This document shows, one piece after another, positions 34,975-46,315 of a stretch of DNA of 64,000 nucleotides; the first letter of the stretch is position 1, and every line of letters starts with the position of its first letter. Below the pieces are notes generated by a model that did not search any database, was not told the DNA's origin, and saw nothing but the letters and a program-made list of their open reading frames with translations. Made by a program: the position numbers and the translations under genes. This DNA is from Micromonospora globbae (GTDB lineage Bacteria > Actinomycetota > Actinomycetes > Mycobacteriales > Micromonosporaceae): positions 248,001 through 312,000 of the forward strand of contig NZ_RAQQ01000004.1 of assembly GCF_003610785.1 (NCBI RefSeq), written 5' to 3'.

Positions 34975-37900
34975 ATGCTCACCGGCCTCTTCTCCGCCGC
35001 CCTGGCCGACCCTGGGCTGGCCCGAGCGCGCGACCTCGCGCGCTCCGGCGCCGCGCAGGTCGACGGGCTCGACATCACGGCCCCGCCGGCGCTGCGCCCG
35101 TTCGCGGTCGCCGCCGTGGCGGCCGACCAGGGCGGCGCGGGCGCCGACGGCGGGCCGGCGGGCGGGGCCGGCCGACCGGTCCTCGCCGTCACCGCGACCA
35201 CCCGGGAGGCCGACGACCTGGCCGCCGCGCTGGGCAGCCTGCTCCCCTCCGAGCAGGTGGCCGTCTACCCGTCCTGGGAGACGCTGCCGCACGAGCGGCT
35301 CTCGCCGCGGTCGGACACGGTCGGCCGCCGGCTCGCCGTGTTGCGCCGGCTCGCCCACCCGGAGGCCGCCGACGCGCACGGCCGCACCGGTCCGCTGCGC
35401 GTCGTCGTGGCCCCGGTGCGCTCGCTGCTGCAACCGCAGCTCAAGGGGCTCGGCGACCTGGAGCCGGTGCAGCTCGCCCCCGGGGCCGAGGCCGACCTGG
35501 AGGAGGTCGCCCGCCGGCTCACCGACATGGCGTACGCGCGGGTCGACCTGGTCACCAAGCGCGGCGAGTTCGCGGTGCGCGGCGGCATCCTGGACATCTT
35601 CCCGCCCACCGACGAGCACCCGTCCCGCATCGAGTTCTGGGGCGACGAGGTGGAGGAGATCCGCACCTTCGCCGTCGCCGACCAGCGGACCATCGAGCAG
35701 GTCGACCGGCTGTGGGCGCCGCCCTGCCGGGAGCTGCTGCTCACCCCCGACGTGCGCCGCCGGGCCGCGGCGCTGGCCGAGCGGCACCCCGAACTCGCCG
35801 AGATCCTCGACAAGCTCGCCGAGGGCATCCCCGTCGAGGGGATGGAGTCGCTGGTGCCGGCGCTGCTCGGCAGCGAGAGCCTGGAACTGCTGCTCGACGT
35901 CATGCCGGCCGGCACCCACGTGCTGCTCTGCGACCCGGAGCGGATCCGCACCCGGGCGCACGACCTCGTGCGTACCTCCGAGGAGTTCCTCCAGGCCAGC
36001 TGGGCCGCCGCCGCCGTGGGCGGCCAGGCCCCCGTCGACCTGGGCGCCGCCGCCTTCCGCAGCCTCGCCGAGGTGCGCGCGGCCGCCGCGAAGCTCGGCC
36101 AGCCGTGGTGGACGCTCTCCCCGTTCGGCCTGGCCGCCGAGGGGGAGGCCGCGCCGGAGCGCCAGCCGTGGGAGGACGAGCCGGAGGAGGTGAGCGTCAC
36201 CCCGGACGACGCGATCGCCGTGACCCTGGCCGCCCAGCCGGCGCCGCTCTACCACGGCGAGACCGCCCGGGTGGTCGACGACCTGAAGCGCTGGTCCGGC
36301 GAGGGCTGGTCGATCGCGCTGGTCTTCGAGGGGCACGGCCCCGCCCAGCGGGCGGTCGAGGTGCTCCGCGACGCCGGCCTGGGCGCCCGGCTGACCGAGC
36401 AGGTGCCGGACGCGCCGGCCCCCGGTGAGCTGCTGGTCACCTGCGGCTCGCTCAGCGCGGGGTTCGTCGACGAGGCGTCCCGTTTCGTGCTGCTCACCGG
36501 CAACGACATCACCGGCGGGCGGGGCGCCTCGACCCGCGACATGCGCCGGATGCCGAGCCGCCGGCGCAACACCATCGACCCGCTGGAACTCAAGGCCGGC
36601 GACTACGTGGTGCACGAGCAGCACGGCATCGGCCGCTACATCGAGCTGGTGCAGCGCACGGTCAACGGCGCCAGCCGGGAGTACCTGGTCATCGAGTACG
36701 CGCCGAGCAAGCGCGGCCAGCCCGGTGACCGGCTCTTCGTGCCCACCGACCAGCTCGACCAGCTCAGCCGGTACGTCGGCGGCGAGCAGCCCACCCTGCA
36801 CAAGATGGGCGGCTCGGACTGGCAGAAGTCCAAGGCCCGGGCCCGCAAGGCGGTGCGGGAGATCGCCGCCCAGCTGATCCAGCTCTACGCCGCGCGGAAG
36901 GCGTCCAAGGGGCACTCGTTCGGCCCGGACACCCCGTGGCAGCGGGAGCTGGAGGACGCCTTCCCGTGGCAGGAGACGCCCGACCAGCTCGCCGCCATCG
37001 AAGAGGTCAAGCGGGACATGGAGCAGTCGATCCCCATGGACCGGCTGATCTGCGGCGACGTGGGCTACGGCAAGACCGAGATCGCGGTGCGGGCGGCGTT
37101 CAAGGCGGTGCAGGACGGCAAGCAGGTGGCCGTGCTCGTGCCGACGACGCTGCTCGTGCAGCAGCACTACAACACGTTCGCCGAGCGGATGAGCCAGTTC
37201 CCGGTGACGATCCGGCAGCTGTCCCGCTTCCAGACGCCGAAGGAGGCCGAGCAGACGCTCGCCATGGCCGCCGACGGCACGGCCGACATCGTCATCGGCA
37301 CCCACCGGCTGCTCCAGTCGGCGACGCGCTTCAAGCAGCTCGGTCTGGTGATCGTCGACGAGGAGCAGCGCTTCGGCGTCGAGCACAAGGAGCACCTGAA
37401 GACCATGCGGGCCTCGGTCGACGTGCTGAGCATGTCGGCCACGCCGATCCCGCGCACCCTGGAGATGGCGATCACCGGCATCCGAGAGATGTCCACGATC
37501 GCCACCCCGCCGGAGGAGCGCCACCCGGTGCTCACGGCGGTGGGGGCGTACGACGACCGGCAGGTGGCCGCGGCCATCCACCGCGAGCTGCTCCGCGACG
37601 GGCAGGTCTTCTACGTGCACAACCGGGTCGAGTCGATCGAGCGCGCGGCCCGGCGCATCCGCGAGCTGGTGCCCGAGGCGCGGGTCGCGGTCGCGCACGG
37701 CCAGATGGGCGAGGACGCCCTCGAGAAGGTCATGGTCGGCTTCTGGGAGAAGGAGTTCGACGTGCTGGTCTGCACCACGATCGTGGAGTCCGGCATCGAC
37801 ATCCCGAACGCCAACACCCTGATCGTCGAGCGCGCCGACCTGCTCGGCCTGGCGCAGCTGCACCAGATCCGCGGCCGGGTCGGCCGGGGGCGGGAGCGGG

Positions 37901-38625
37901 CGTACGCGTACTTCCTCTACCCGCCGGACAAGCCGCTCACCGAGCAGGCGCACGAGCGGCTGGCGACCATCGCCCAGCACACCGAGCTGGGCGCCGGCAT
38001 GTACGTGGCCATGAAGGACCTGGAGATCCGCGGCGCCGGCAACCTGCTCGGCGGCGAGCAGTCCGGGCACATCGAGGGCGTGGGCTTCGACCTGTACGTG
38101 CGGATGGTCGGCGAGGCGGTGCAGGCGTTCAAGGGCGAGCACGCCGAGGAGGAGACCGAGGTCAAGGTCGACCTGCCGGTCGACGCGCACCTGCCGCACG
38201 ACTACATCGGTGTGGAGCGGCTGCGGCTGGAGATGTACCGCAAGCTCGCCGAGGCCCGCGACGAGGAGCGGCTGCGCGAGGTGGTGGCCGAGATGACCGA
38301 CCGCTACGGCGAGCCGCCCGCTCCCGTGCAGAACCTCGTGGCGGTGGCCCGGTTCCGGCTGCTGGCCCGCCGGTACGGCCTCACCGACGTGTCGATGCAG
38401 GGCCGGCACATCCGGTTCAGCCCGCTGCCGCTGCCCGACTCGAAGCAGATGCGGCTCAAGCGCTACCACCCGGACGCGGTCTACAAGCAGGCCACCGACC
38501 AGGTCAGCGTCCCGCGGCCGAGCACCCGACGCGTCGGCGGCGAGCCGCTGCGCGACCAGGCGCTGCTGGAGTGGTGCGCCCAGCTCCTCACCGACGTCCT
38601 GGGCGAGCCCGCACTCGTCGGGTGA
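34975..38625 (+). CDS. mfd: Transcription-repair coupling factor
   Basis: The 1216-residue translocase removes RNA polymerase stalled at lesions and recruits UvrA. Domain order is complete. The UvrB-like N-terminal modules are at about residues 1-390. The RNA-polymerase interaction domain begins [19 protein letters not shown] near 543. The SF2 helicase core has [28 protein letters not shown] and [13 protein letters not shown]. The TRG motif region is [25 protein letters not shown], and a C-terminal UvrA-regulating domain follows. The ATG at 34975 is preceded by GGAAG. A leaderless leader ORF and its promoter lie directly upstream. A hairpin terminator follows. Confidence 0.97.
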   Translation: MLTGLFSAALADPGLARARDLARSGAAQVDGLDITAPPALRPFAVAAVAADQGGAGADGGPAGGAGRPVLAVTATTREADDLAAALGSLLPSEQVAVYPSWETLPHERLSPRSDTVGRRLAVLRRLAHPEAADAHGRTGPLRVVVAPVRSLLQPQLKGLGDLEPVQLAPGAEADLEEVARRLTDMAYARVDLVTKRGEFAVRGGILDIFPPTDEHPSRIEFWGDEVEEIRTFAVADQRTIEQVDRLWAPPCRELLLTPDVRRRAAALAERHPELAEILDKLAEGIPVEGMESLVPALLGSESLELLLDVMPAGTHVLLCDPERIRTRAHDLVRTSEEFLQASWAAAAVGGQAPVDLGAAAFRSLAEVRAAAAKLGQPWWTLSPFGLAAEGEAAPERQPWEDEPEEVSVTPDDAIAVTLAAQPAPLYHGETARVVDDLKRWSGEGWSIALVFEGHGPAQRAVEVLRDAGLGARLTEQVPDAPAPGELLVTCGSLSAGFVDEASRFVLLTGNDITGGRGASTRDMRRMPSRRRNTIDPLELKAGDYVVHEQHGIGRYIELVQRTVNGASREYLVIEYAPSKRGQPGDRLFVPTDQLDQLSRYVGGEQPTLHKMGGSDWQKSKARARKAVREIAAQLIQLYAARKASKGHSFGPDTPWQRELEDAFPWQETPDQLAAIEEVKRDMEQSIPMDRLICGDVGYGKTEIAVRAAFKAVQDGKQVAVLVPTTLLVQQHYNTFAERMSQFPVTIRQLSRFQTPKEAEQTLAMAADGTADIVIGTHRLLQSATRFKQLGLVIVDEEQRFGVEHKEHLKTMRASVDVLSMSATPIPRTLEMAITGIREMSTIATPPEERHPVLTAVGAYDDRQVAAAIHRELLRDGQVFYVHNRVESIERAARRIRELVPEARVAVAHGQMGEDALEKVMVGFWEKEFDVLVCTTIVESGIDIPNANTLIVERADLLGLAQLHQIRGRVGRGRERAYAYFLYPPDKPLTEQAHERLATIAQHTELGAGMYVAMKDLEIRGAGNLLGGEQSGHIEGVGFDLYVRMVGEAVQAFKGEHAEEETEVKVDLPVDAHLPHDYIGVERLRLEMYRKLAEARDEERLREVVAEMTDRYGEPPAPVQNLVAVARFRLLARRYGLTDVSMQGRHIRFSPLPLPDSKQMRLKRYHPDAVYKQATDQVSVPRPSTRRVGGEPLRDQALLEWCAQLLTDVLGEPALVG

Positions 38626-38633
38626 CCGTCGTA

Positions 38634-38670
38634 CGCCCCGACCCGTGGCCACCGGCTGCGGGTCGGGGCG
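38634..38670 (+). terminator. Hairpin terminator after mfd
   Basis: CGCCCCGACCCG (38634-38645) pairs with 38659-38670, 9 nt past the stop. The loop is 13 nt. Confidence 0.6.
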
Positions 38671-38735
38671 GCGTCGTGCCCGGTGGACGGTGGGGGGCGT
38701 CACAGCCGGGGGTCCGGCATGAGAGAGTGGCGCAC

Positions 38736-39524
38736 ATGCGTGCTCGTCGTCTGATCGCTGCCGCCGGCGTCGCGGCCCTCGGTCTCTGCTCCCTCACCGC
38801 CTGTGGGAAGTCCGCTCCGGACGTCGCCGCGTACGTCGGTGACACCAGTTGGTCGATCGCCCGCGTCGACGAGCTGTACGACGACGTCCAGGCGAAGTAC
38901 GGCGAGGCAGTCCGCCAGGACGCGGCCCGCGCCGGCGCGACGCCGTCGCCCGAGCAGCTGCGAGCCTCGGTGACCCGGCAGGACGTGCTCAACCTCCTGG
39001 TGAGCCTCGAACTGGGCAAGCGGGTGGCGGCCGAGAAGAACATCCAGGTGCCGGACGAGGTCGGCCCCGAGCAGCTCCAGCAGGCCCTGGGTGTGCCCGC
39101 GACGGCCGAGTACACCCGGCTGTGGGGCGAGTGGGTCGACGTGCTGCAGACGCTCAACCGGCAGCTCCCGCCGGCCGAGCTCAGCGACGACGCCGTGATG
39201 GCCGTCTACGGGGCGATCGCCAAGACCGGGGCCATCGAGTCCGGCATGACCGTCGACCAGGTCCGGCAGGCGTTCGGAGACGGCGGCTTCGTCCGTTCCG
39301 CCTCCGCGGTGAGCGCCGCCCTCCAGGAGGAGGCCGAGCGGGTGGACGCCTCCGTCAACCCGCGGTACGGGCAGGTCGGCGTGCCGTCGTTCGTGAACAG
39401 CGCCCAGGGCCTCGTCTTCTACTCGCTGCCGTACATCAACCACGACGGCCCGGTCACCGACATCTCGACTCCCGAGCCGGCGGCCCCGGCGGACGGGGAG
39501 ACGGCGGGCGGCACGGCCGGCTGA
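38736..39524 (+). CDS. SurA-N-like lipoprotein (peptidyl-prolyl isomerase/chaperone type)
   Basis: The 262-residue lipoprotein has a signal ending LTAC (Cys23). The mature helical domain begins DVAAYVGDTSWSIARVDELYDDV and contains SVTRQDVLNLLVSLELGKRVAAEKNIQVPDEV, the pattern of SurA N-terminal chaperone domains. No parvulin catalytic domain is evident at this length, so it may act only as a chaperone. The Thr/Pro/Gly-rich tail is short. It lies between mfd and mazG, an order common in actinobacteria. It overlaps the mazG start by one base (TGATG). Confidence 0.85.
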   Translation: MRARRLIAAAGVAALGLCSLTACGKSAPDVAAYVGDTSWSIARVDELYDDVQAKYGEAVRQDAARAGATPSPEQLRASVTRQDVLNLLVSLELGKRVAAEKNIQVPDEVGPEQLQQALGVPATAEYTRLWGEWVDVLQTLNRQLPPAELSDDAVMAVYGAIAKTGAIESGMTVDQVRQAFGDGGFVRSASAVSAALQEEAERVDASVNPRYGQVGVPSFVNSAQGLVFYSLPYINHDGPVTDISTPEPAAPADGETAGGTAG

Positions 39525-40516
39525 TGGCGGGTCGGATCGTCCTGCTGGTCACCTCGCCCCGGCTGCCGGCCGGGCTGCTGACCGCCGCCGCCTGGGACGT
39601 CGTCCGGTCGGCGCCGGTGCTGACCGGCGCGGAGAGCGAGCTGACCGTGGCGATCCGCACGGCGGGCGGCCGGGTGAGCGTCGTCGACGGGCCGGCCACG
39701 CAGCCGCTGCTGGACGCCGTGGGCGCGCACGGCACGGCCGTCTGGCTGGCCGGGCCCGGCGGCGACGAGCCCCTCGCCCGGGAGCTGGGCCTGCGGCTGG
39801 CCCGGGAGCCGGGTCTCGCCGAGCTGGAGCTGATGTACGGCTCGTGGGACCCGCCCGGCGCGCGGCTGCTCGACGCGGTGGCCGTCATGGACCGGCTGGC
39901 CTCTCCGGGCGGTGACCCGTGGAAGCGGGCGCAGACGCACGAGAGCCTGGCCCATTTCCTCCTCGAGGAGTGCTACGAGGCGTACGACGCGATCGACGCG
40001 GGCGACACCGACGCGCTCCGCGAGGAACTGGGGGACGTGCTGCTCCAGGTGCTGCTGCACGCCCGGCTCGCCGAGGAGCTGCCCGAGGGTGAGCGGTGGA
40101 CCGTCGACGACGTGGCCGGCGGGCTGGTCGACAAGATGATCCGCCGCAACCCGCACGTCTTCGCCGGGGCCGAGGCGGGCACCATCGAGGAGATCACCGC
40201 CAACTGGGACCGCATCAAGCGGGCGGAGAAGCCGCGCGGGTCGGTGCTGGACGGGGTGGCGCTCAGCCAGCCGGCCCTCGCCCTGGCGGCGAAGATCCTG
40301 CAACGCGCGGAGCGGTTCGGGCTGGCCGTGCCCCCGCCGCTGGCCGAGGGGCAGGTCGACGCGGAGTCCCGGCTCGGCGCGAGCCTGCTCGCCACGGTGG
40401 CCGCCGCCCGCGAGGCCGGCCTCGACGCCGAGGCCGCGCTGCGTCGCGCCGCCCTGGCGTACGCCGACGCCGTCCGCGCGGCCGAACCCCCGCCCCCCAC
40501 CGACGAACCTGGATGA
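39524..40516 (+). CDS. mazG: MazG family nucleoside triphosphate pyrophosphohydrolase
   Basis: The 330-residue protein has an N-terminal domain of about 115 residues of the actinobacterial MazG type. The helical MazG fold follows with metal-binding acidic pairs EECYE (148-152) and EELGD (167-171) in HFLLEECYEAYDAID and ALREELGDVLLQVLLHA. A second acidic motif region IEEITANWDRIKRAEK follows. It hydrolyses (d)NTPs, including damaged or non-canonical ones, to NMP and PPi. The stop TGA (40514-40516) is supplied by the first bases of the palindromic repeat copy C, which suggests that insertion reset the C-terminus. It overlaps the upstream lipoprotein gene by one base. Confidence 0.9.
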   Translation: MAGRIVLLVTSPRLPAGLLTAAAWDVVRSAPVLTGAESELTVAIRTAGGRVSVVDGPATQPLLDAVGAHGTAVWLAGPGGDEPLARELGLRLAREPGLAELELMYGSWDPPGARLLDAVAVMDRLASPGGDPWKRAQTHESLAHFLLEECYEAYDAIDAGDTDALREELGDVLLQVLLHARLAEELPEGERWTVDDVAGGLVDKMIRRNPHVFAGAEAGTIEEITANWDRIKRAEKPRGSVLDGVALSQPALALAAKILQRAERFGLAVPPPLAEGQVDAESRLGASLLATVAAAREAGLDAEAALRRAALAYADAVRAAEPPPPTDEPG

Positions 40517-40570
40517 TCATGAGGTTGGCGGGGCGGACACGCCCGTTCCGACTCGCCAACCTCATGATCA
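40514..40570. repeat. Palindromic intergenic repeat, copy C
   Basis: Arm TGATCATGAGGTTGGCGGGG (40514-40533) pairs with CGCCAACCTCATGATCA (40554-40570). Its first three bases are the mazG stop codon. Confidence 0.85.
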
Positions 40571-40611
40571 ACGGGGTTCGGGTTCGGGCGGCCGGTGGCG
40601 GTCGGTGCCGG

Positions 40612-40617
40612 TAGGGT
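40612..40617 (+). promoter_or_regulatory. -10 box TAGGGT, leaderless DUF885 gene
   Basis: It ends 6 nt before the GTG at 40624. Confidence 0.55.
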
Positions 40618-40623
40618 CGGCGG

Positions 40624-42243
40624 GTGGAATCGTTTGCCCCGCTGGCCGAGCGGATCGTCGAGGCGCTGCTGGAGAGCCGACCCGGGCTGGCCACGGCCGC
40701 CGGTGACCACCGCTTCGACGACCGGCTGCCCGACTTCTCGCCCGACGGTCGCACCGCCGACCGCACGATGCTCACCGACGCGGCCAACGCGCTCTCCGAA
40801 CTCGACCCGGCCGCGCTGGACGTCGAGGACCAGGTCGACCACGCACTGCTCAGCGCCCTGGTCGACCGGGAGCTGTTCGAGCTCACCGAGATCCGGGCGT
40901 ACGAGTGGGACCCGCTGCGGCACAACCCGGGCCCGCTGCTGCACGCCATCGTGGCCCGCCCGTACGCGCCCGCGGACGTACGGCTGACCCAGCTCGCCGG
41001 TCGGCTCGCCGCCATCCCGGACGCGCTGGCCATCGCCCGCGGGACGCTGCGCGACATGCCCCGCATCCACGCGGAGACGGCGGTCGGCCAGTTCACCGGC
41101 ACGGCGGCGCTGATCCGCGACGAGGTGCCGAAGCTCCTCACCGAGGAGCCCGCGTTGCACGACCGCGTGGAACCCGCCGCCACGGCGGCGATCGCGGCGC
41201 TGGAGGAGTTCGTGGCCTGGCTGCGGGCCGGGCTGGCCGCCGACGCCGGCCTGGGGCGCGATCCCCGGCTGGGCCGGCGCCGGTGGGAGGCGCGGCTCTG
41301 GCACACCCTCGACACCGAGCTGGGCGCCTCGGAGGTCCTCGCCCGGGTTTGGGCCAACCTGGACCGGGTCACCGAGCAGATCCGGGAGGCGGCCGTCGAG
41401 CTGGTCGGCGGCCCGGCCGACGACGAGACCGTACGCCGGGCGCTCGACCTGCTCGCCGCCGAGCACCCGGACGACCACACCATCGTCGACCTGGCCGGGG
41501 TGACCCTGGACGAGGCGACGGACTTCGTCCGCGCCCACGACCTCGTCACGCTCGTCGACGACCCGTGCGTGATCCAGGAGATGCCGGAGTTCGCGCGCGG
41601 CGTGGCCGTGGCCTACTGCGACTCGCCGGGCCCGCTGGAGACCGCGGACGTGCCGACCTTCTACTGCATCGCGCCCACCCCGTCCGACTGGCCGGCGCAC
41701 CGGGTGGAGTCGTTCTACCGCGAGTACAACGACCACATGATCCGCAACCTCACGGTCCACGAGGCGATGCCGGGGCACTTCCTCCAGCTCGCCCACGCCC
41801 GCCGGTACGCCGGCCGGACCCGGGTGCGGGCGCTGGCCGAGTCCGGCCCGTTCATCGAGGGCTGGGCCGTCTACGCCGAGGAGCTGATGGCCGGGCTCGG
41901 CTTCGGTGGCCTGCCGGTGCGGTTGCAGCAGCTCAAGATGCAGCTGCGGATGACCATCAACGCGCTGCTGGACCAGCTCGTGCACTGCGAGGAGATGCCC
42001 GAGGCCGAGGCGATGGCGCTCATGACCGGGCGCGGGTTCCAGGAGGAGGGCGAGGCGGCCGGCAAGTGGCGGCGGGCGCTGCTCACCTCGACCCAGCTCT
42101 CCACGTACTTCGTGGGCTACAGCGAGGTCGCCGAGATCGCCGCGGCCCGTCCGGACGGCGTGTCGCTGCGCGACTGGCACGACGCGATGCTCGCGCACGA
42201 CTGCCCGCCCCCGCGCCACCTGCGTACGCTGCTCGGCCTGTGA
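40624..42243 (+). CDS. DUF885 family protein (putative metallopeptidase-like)
   Basis: The 539-residue protein covers the length of DUF885. The N-terminal half is helical (RIVEALLESRPGLATAAGDHRFDDRLPDFS). The core near residue 379 carries the signature LTVHEAMPGHFLQLAHA, with His379, Glu380 and His385 as candidate metal ligands, followed by FIEGWAVYAEELMAGLGFG with another conserved Glu. The family is a large, poorly characterised group resembling M32-like metallopeptidases. The start GTG 40624 is leaderless. It lies between mazG and eno in the conserved cluster. Substrate is unknown. Confidence 0.88.
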   Translation: MESFAPLAERIVEALLESRPGLATAAGDHRFDDRLPDFSPDGRTADRTMLTDAANALSELDPAALDVEDQVDHALLSALVDRELFELTEIRAYEWDPLRHNPGPLLHAIVARPYAPADVRLTQLAGRLAAIPDALAIARGTLRDMPRIHAETAVGQFTGTAALIRDEVPKLLTEEPALHDRVEPAATAAIAALEEFVAWLRAGLAADAGLGRDPRLGRRRWEARLWHTLDTELGASEVLARVWANLDRVTEQIREAAVELVGGPADDETVRRALDLLAAEHPDDHTIVDLAGVTLDEATDFVRAHDLVTLVDDPCVIQEMPEFARGVAVAYCDSPGPLETADVPTFYCIAPTPSDWPAHRVESFYREYNDHMIRNLTVHEAMPGHFLQLAHARRYAGRTRVRALAESGPFIEGWAVYAEELMAGLGFGGLPVRLQQLKMQLRMTINALLDQLVHCEEMPEAEAMALMTGRGFQEEGEAAGKWRRALLTSTQLSTYFVGYSEVAEIAAARPDGVSLRDWHDAMLAHDCPPPRHLRTLLGL

Positions 42244-44511
<2,268 letters not shown>

Positions 44512-44543
44512 GACGCGCGAGGCCTCGGGGGAGGGGTGTGACG

Positions 44544-45182
44544 ATGCAGCAGCGCCGCACACCGGGTGGTCAGCGTCCCGTCCGCCGGCCCGGCACGTCC
44601 GGGCGGCCGGGCGGGGCCCGCGCCGCCCGGGGTTCGCTCCGGGAGGCCGGCGTCCGCGCCGAGCCGCGGGGGACCGCCGGTCGCGCGCCGGGGGCTGCCC
44701 GCGGCAACGAGGGCGTACGCTCCGTCAACCGGCCCGCGGCGGCCCGGCGTACCGGGGCCGGCGGGCCGGTCAAGCGGCTGTCCGCACCCCACCCCCGACG
44801 CTTCACGGGGCGGGCCACCGTGCTGTTCGCGGTGCTCATCGCGCTCGCCCTCGCGTACACCTATCCGGTCCGGGTCTACCTCGACCAGCAGGCCGACATC
44901 GAGCGGATGGAGGCCTCCCAGGCAGCCCAGGAGAAGCTGATCGCCGAGCTGTCCGAGAAGGCCGCCAAGTGGCAGGACCACGCCTTCATCGAGACGAAGG
45001 CGCGGGAGCGGTTCTTCATGGGCCGGCCGGGCGAGAAACTGGTGATCCTGCTCAACGACCCGGAGGGCGCCGCCCGGGACGCGGGCGAGCCGGCGCCCAG
45101 CGCGTCGGCCACGCCCGACCCCTGGTACGACACCCTGTGGTCGAGCGTCCGGGCGGCCAACGGCGAGCAGCCCGCCAACTGA
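44544..45182 (+). CDS. ftsB: FtsB/DivIC-type septum formation protein
   Basis: The 212-residue protein has a long basic, disordered N-terminal tail (about 90 residues, Arg/Ala/Gly-rich). One membrane helix follows (about 92-112, ATVLFAVLIALALAYTYPV), then a coiled coil (VYLDQQADIERMEASQAAQEKLIAELSEKAAKWQDHAFIE). The extracytoplasmic end carries ARERFFMGRPGEKLVIL. This is the FtsB/DivIC architecture, which with FtsL and FtsQ activates septal peptidoglycan synthesis. The start ATG 44544 follows GGGGAGGGG; GTG 44538 in frame is an alternative. It lies 32 nt after eno and 25 nt before DUF501. Confidence 0.92.
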   Translation: MQQRRTPGGQRPVRRPGTSGRPGGARAARGSLREAGVRAEPRGTAGRAPGAARGNEGVRSVNRPAAARRTGAGGPVKRLSAPHPRRFTGRATVLFAVLIALALAYTYPVRVYLDQQADIERMEASQAAQEKLIAELSEKAAKWQDHAFIETKARERFFMGRPGEKLVILLNDPEGAARDAGEPAPSASATPDPWYDTLWSSVRAANGEQPAN

Positions 45183-45207
45183 GCACCAGTCGAGCAGCGA
45201 ACGAGAG

Positions 45208-45774
45208 ATGGGCACCGTGACTGTCGTACCACCGCAGGAGCCGGCGGCGGATTCCGTACCCCCGCCGCGGCGGGAACCGGCCACGGAGGCCGACCTGGCC
45301 GCGGTGGCCGCGCAGCTCGGCCGCCCGCCCCGCGGCACCCGGGCGGTGGCCCACCGCTGCCCCTGCGGGCTGCCCGACGTGGTCGAGACGACGCCGCGGC
45401 TGGCCGACGGCACCCCGTTCCCCACGCTGTACTACCTCACCTGCCCCCGGGCGACCGGGGCGTGCAGCCGGCTGGAGTCGGCCGGCCTCATGAAGGAGAT
45501 GGCCGAGCGGCTGGCGGCCGACCCGGAGCTCGCGGCCCGCTACCGGGCCGCGCACGAGGACTACCTGGCCCGGCGGGAGGCGATCGGCCACGTGCCGGAG
45601 ATCGCCGGCATCTCCGCCGGCGGGATGCCGGGCCGGGTGAAGTGCCTGCACGTGCACCTCGGCCACGCGCTCGCCGCCGGCCCGGGGGTCAACCCGTTCG
45701 GCGACGAGACGCTGGCGCTCGTCGAGCCCTGGTGGACGGCCGGGCCCTGCGTGGACGTGCCGGACGGCGAATGA
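45208..45774 (+). CDS. DUF501 domain protein
   Basis: The 188-residue protein has a cysteine-containing core: VAHRCPCGLPDVVETTPRL, then FPTLYYLTCPRATGACSRLESAGLM and KCLHVHLGHALAAGPGVNPFGD. The conserved CPCG, TCP and KCLHVHLGHALA motifs define DUF501, found in actinobacteria next to ftsB. Clustered Cys and His suggest a metal or cluster site, though this is unproven. The stop overlaps the start of argA in the pattern ATGA, so the two are co-translated. Confidence 0.9.
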   Translation: MGTVTVVPPQEPAADSVPPPRREPATEADLAAVAAQLGRPPRGTRAVAHRCPCGLPDVVETTPRLADGTPFPTLYYLTCPRATGACSRLESAGLMKEMAERLAADPELAARYRAAHEDYLARREAIGHVPEIAGISAGGMPGRVKCLHVHLGHALAAGPGVNPFGDETLALVEPWWTAGPCVDVPDGE

Positions 45775-46310
45775 GCGCCGGCGCGGAGCCGCCCGTCGCG
45801 GCGGCGGACGAGATCCTCGTGCGGCGGGCCCGCACGCGCGACGTGCGGGGGATCCGCCGGCTGGTGGACACCTACACCGACGACCGCCGGCTGCTCAGCA
45901 AGGCCACCGTCACGCTGTACGAGGACGTGCAGGAGTTCCGCGTCGCGGTGCGCGCCGACGACGAGACGGTGATCGGCTGCGGCGCCCTGCACGTGATGTG
46001 GGAGGACCTCGCCGAGATCCGCACGGTCGCGGTCGACCCCGCCTACCGGGGACGCAAGATCGGGCACCGGATCGTGGGCGAGTTGATCGACGCCGCCCGC
46101 GAGCTGGGCGTGGCCCGGATCTTCGTGCTCACGTTCGAGACCCGCTTCTTCGGCTCGTTCGGCTTCACCGAGATCGACGGCGCGCCGGTCCCGCAGCAGG
46201 TGTACGAGCAGCTGCTGCGCTCGTACGACGAGGGTGTGGCGGAGTTCCTCGACCTGGAGCGGGTCAAGCCGAACACGCTCGGCAACACCCGGATGCTGCT
46301 GCGTCTCTGA
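45771..46310 (+). CDS. argA: GNAT acetyltransferase, N-acetylglutamate synthase type
   Basis: The 179-residue protein has the GNAT fold: RRARTRDVRGIRRLVDTYTDD, VIGCGALHVMWEDLAEIRTVAVDPAYRGRKIGHRIVGELI (acetyl-CoA-binding RGRKIG motif near residue 95), and FVLTFETRFFGSFGFTEIDG. The C-terminal DEGVAEFLDLERVKPNTLGNTRMLL is shared with mycobacterial ArgA (Rv2747), which makes N-acetylglutamate for arginine synthesis. The match is by motif recall, not alignment. No other arg genes lie nearby. The start overlaps the DUF501 stop by 4 nt. Confidence 0.85.
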   Translation: MSAGAEPPVAAADEILVRRARTRDVRGIRRLVDTYTDDRRLLSKATVTLYEDVQEFRVAVRADDETVIGCGALHVMWEDLAEIRTVAVDPAYRGRKIGHRIVGELIDAARELGVARIFVLTFETRFFGSFGFTEIDGAPVPQQVYEQLLRSYDEGVAEFLDLERVKPNTLGNTRMLLRL

Positions 46311-46315
46311 GCCGG

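Noticed and set aside
34654..38703. Antisense ORF of 1349 codons opposite mfd
   Set aside because: It lacks any recognisable domain, ribosome site or promoter. High GC at third positions removes stop codons from the antisense frame, and the mfd frame is intact with all motifs.
40624..42243. Classic HExxH zinc site in the DUF885 protein
   Set aside because: The sequence is HEAMPGH, which is the DUF885 motif and not HExxH. Calling it a proven metallopeptidase would overstate the evidence.
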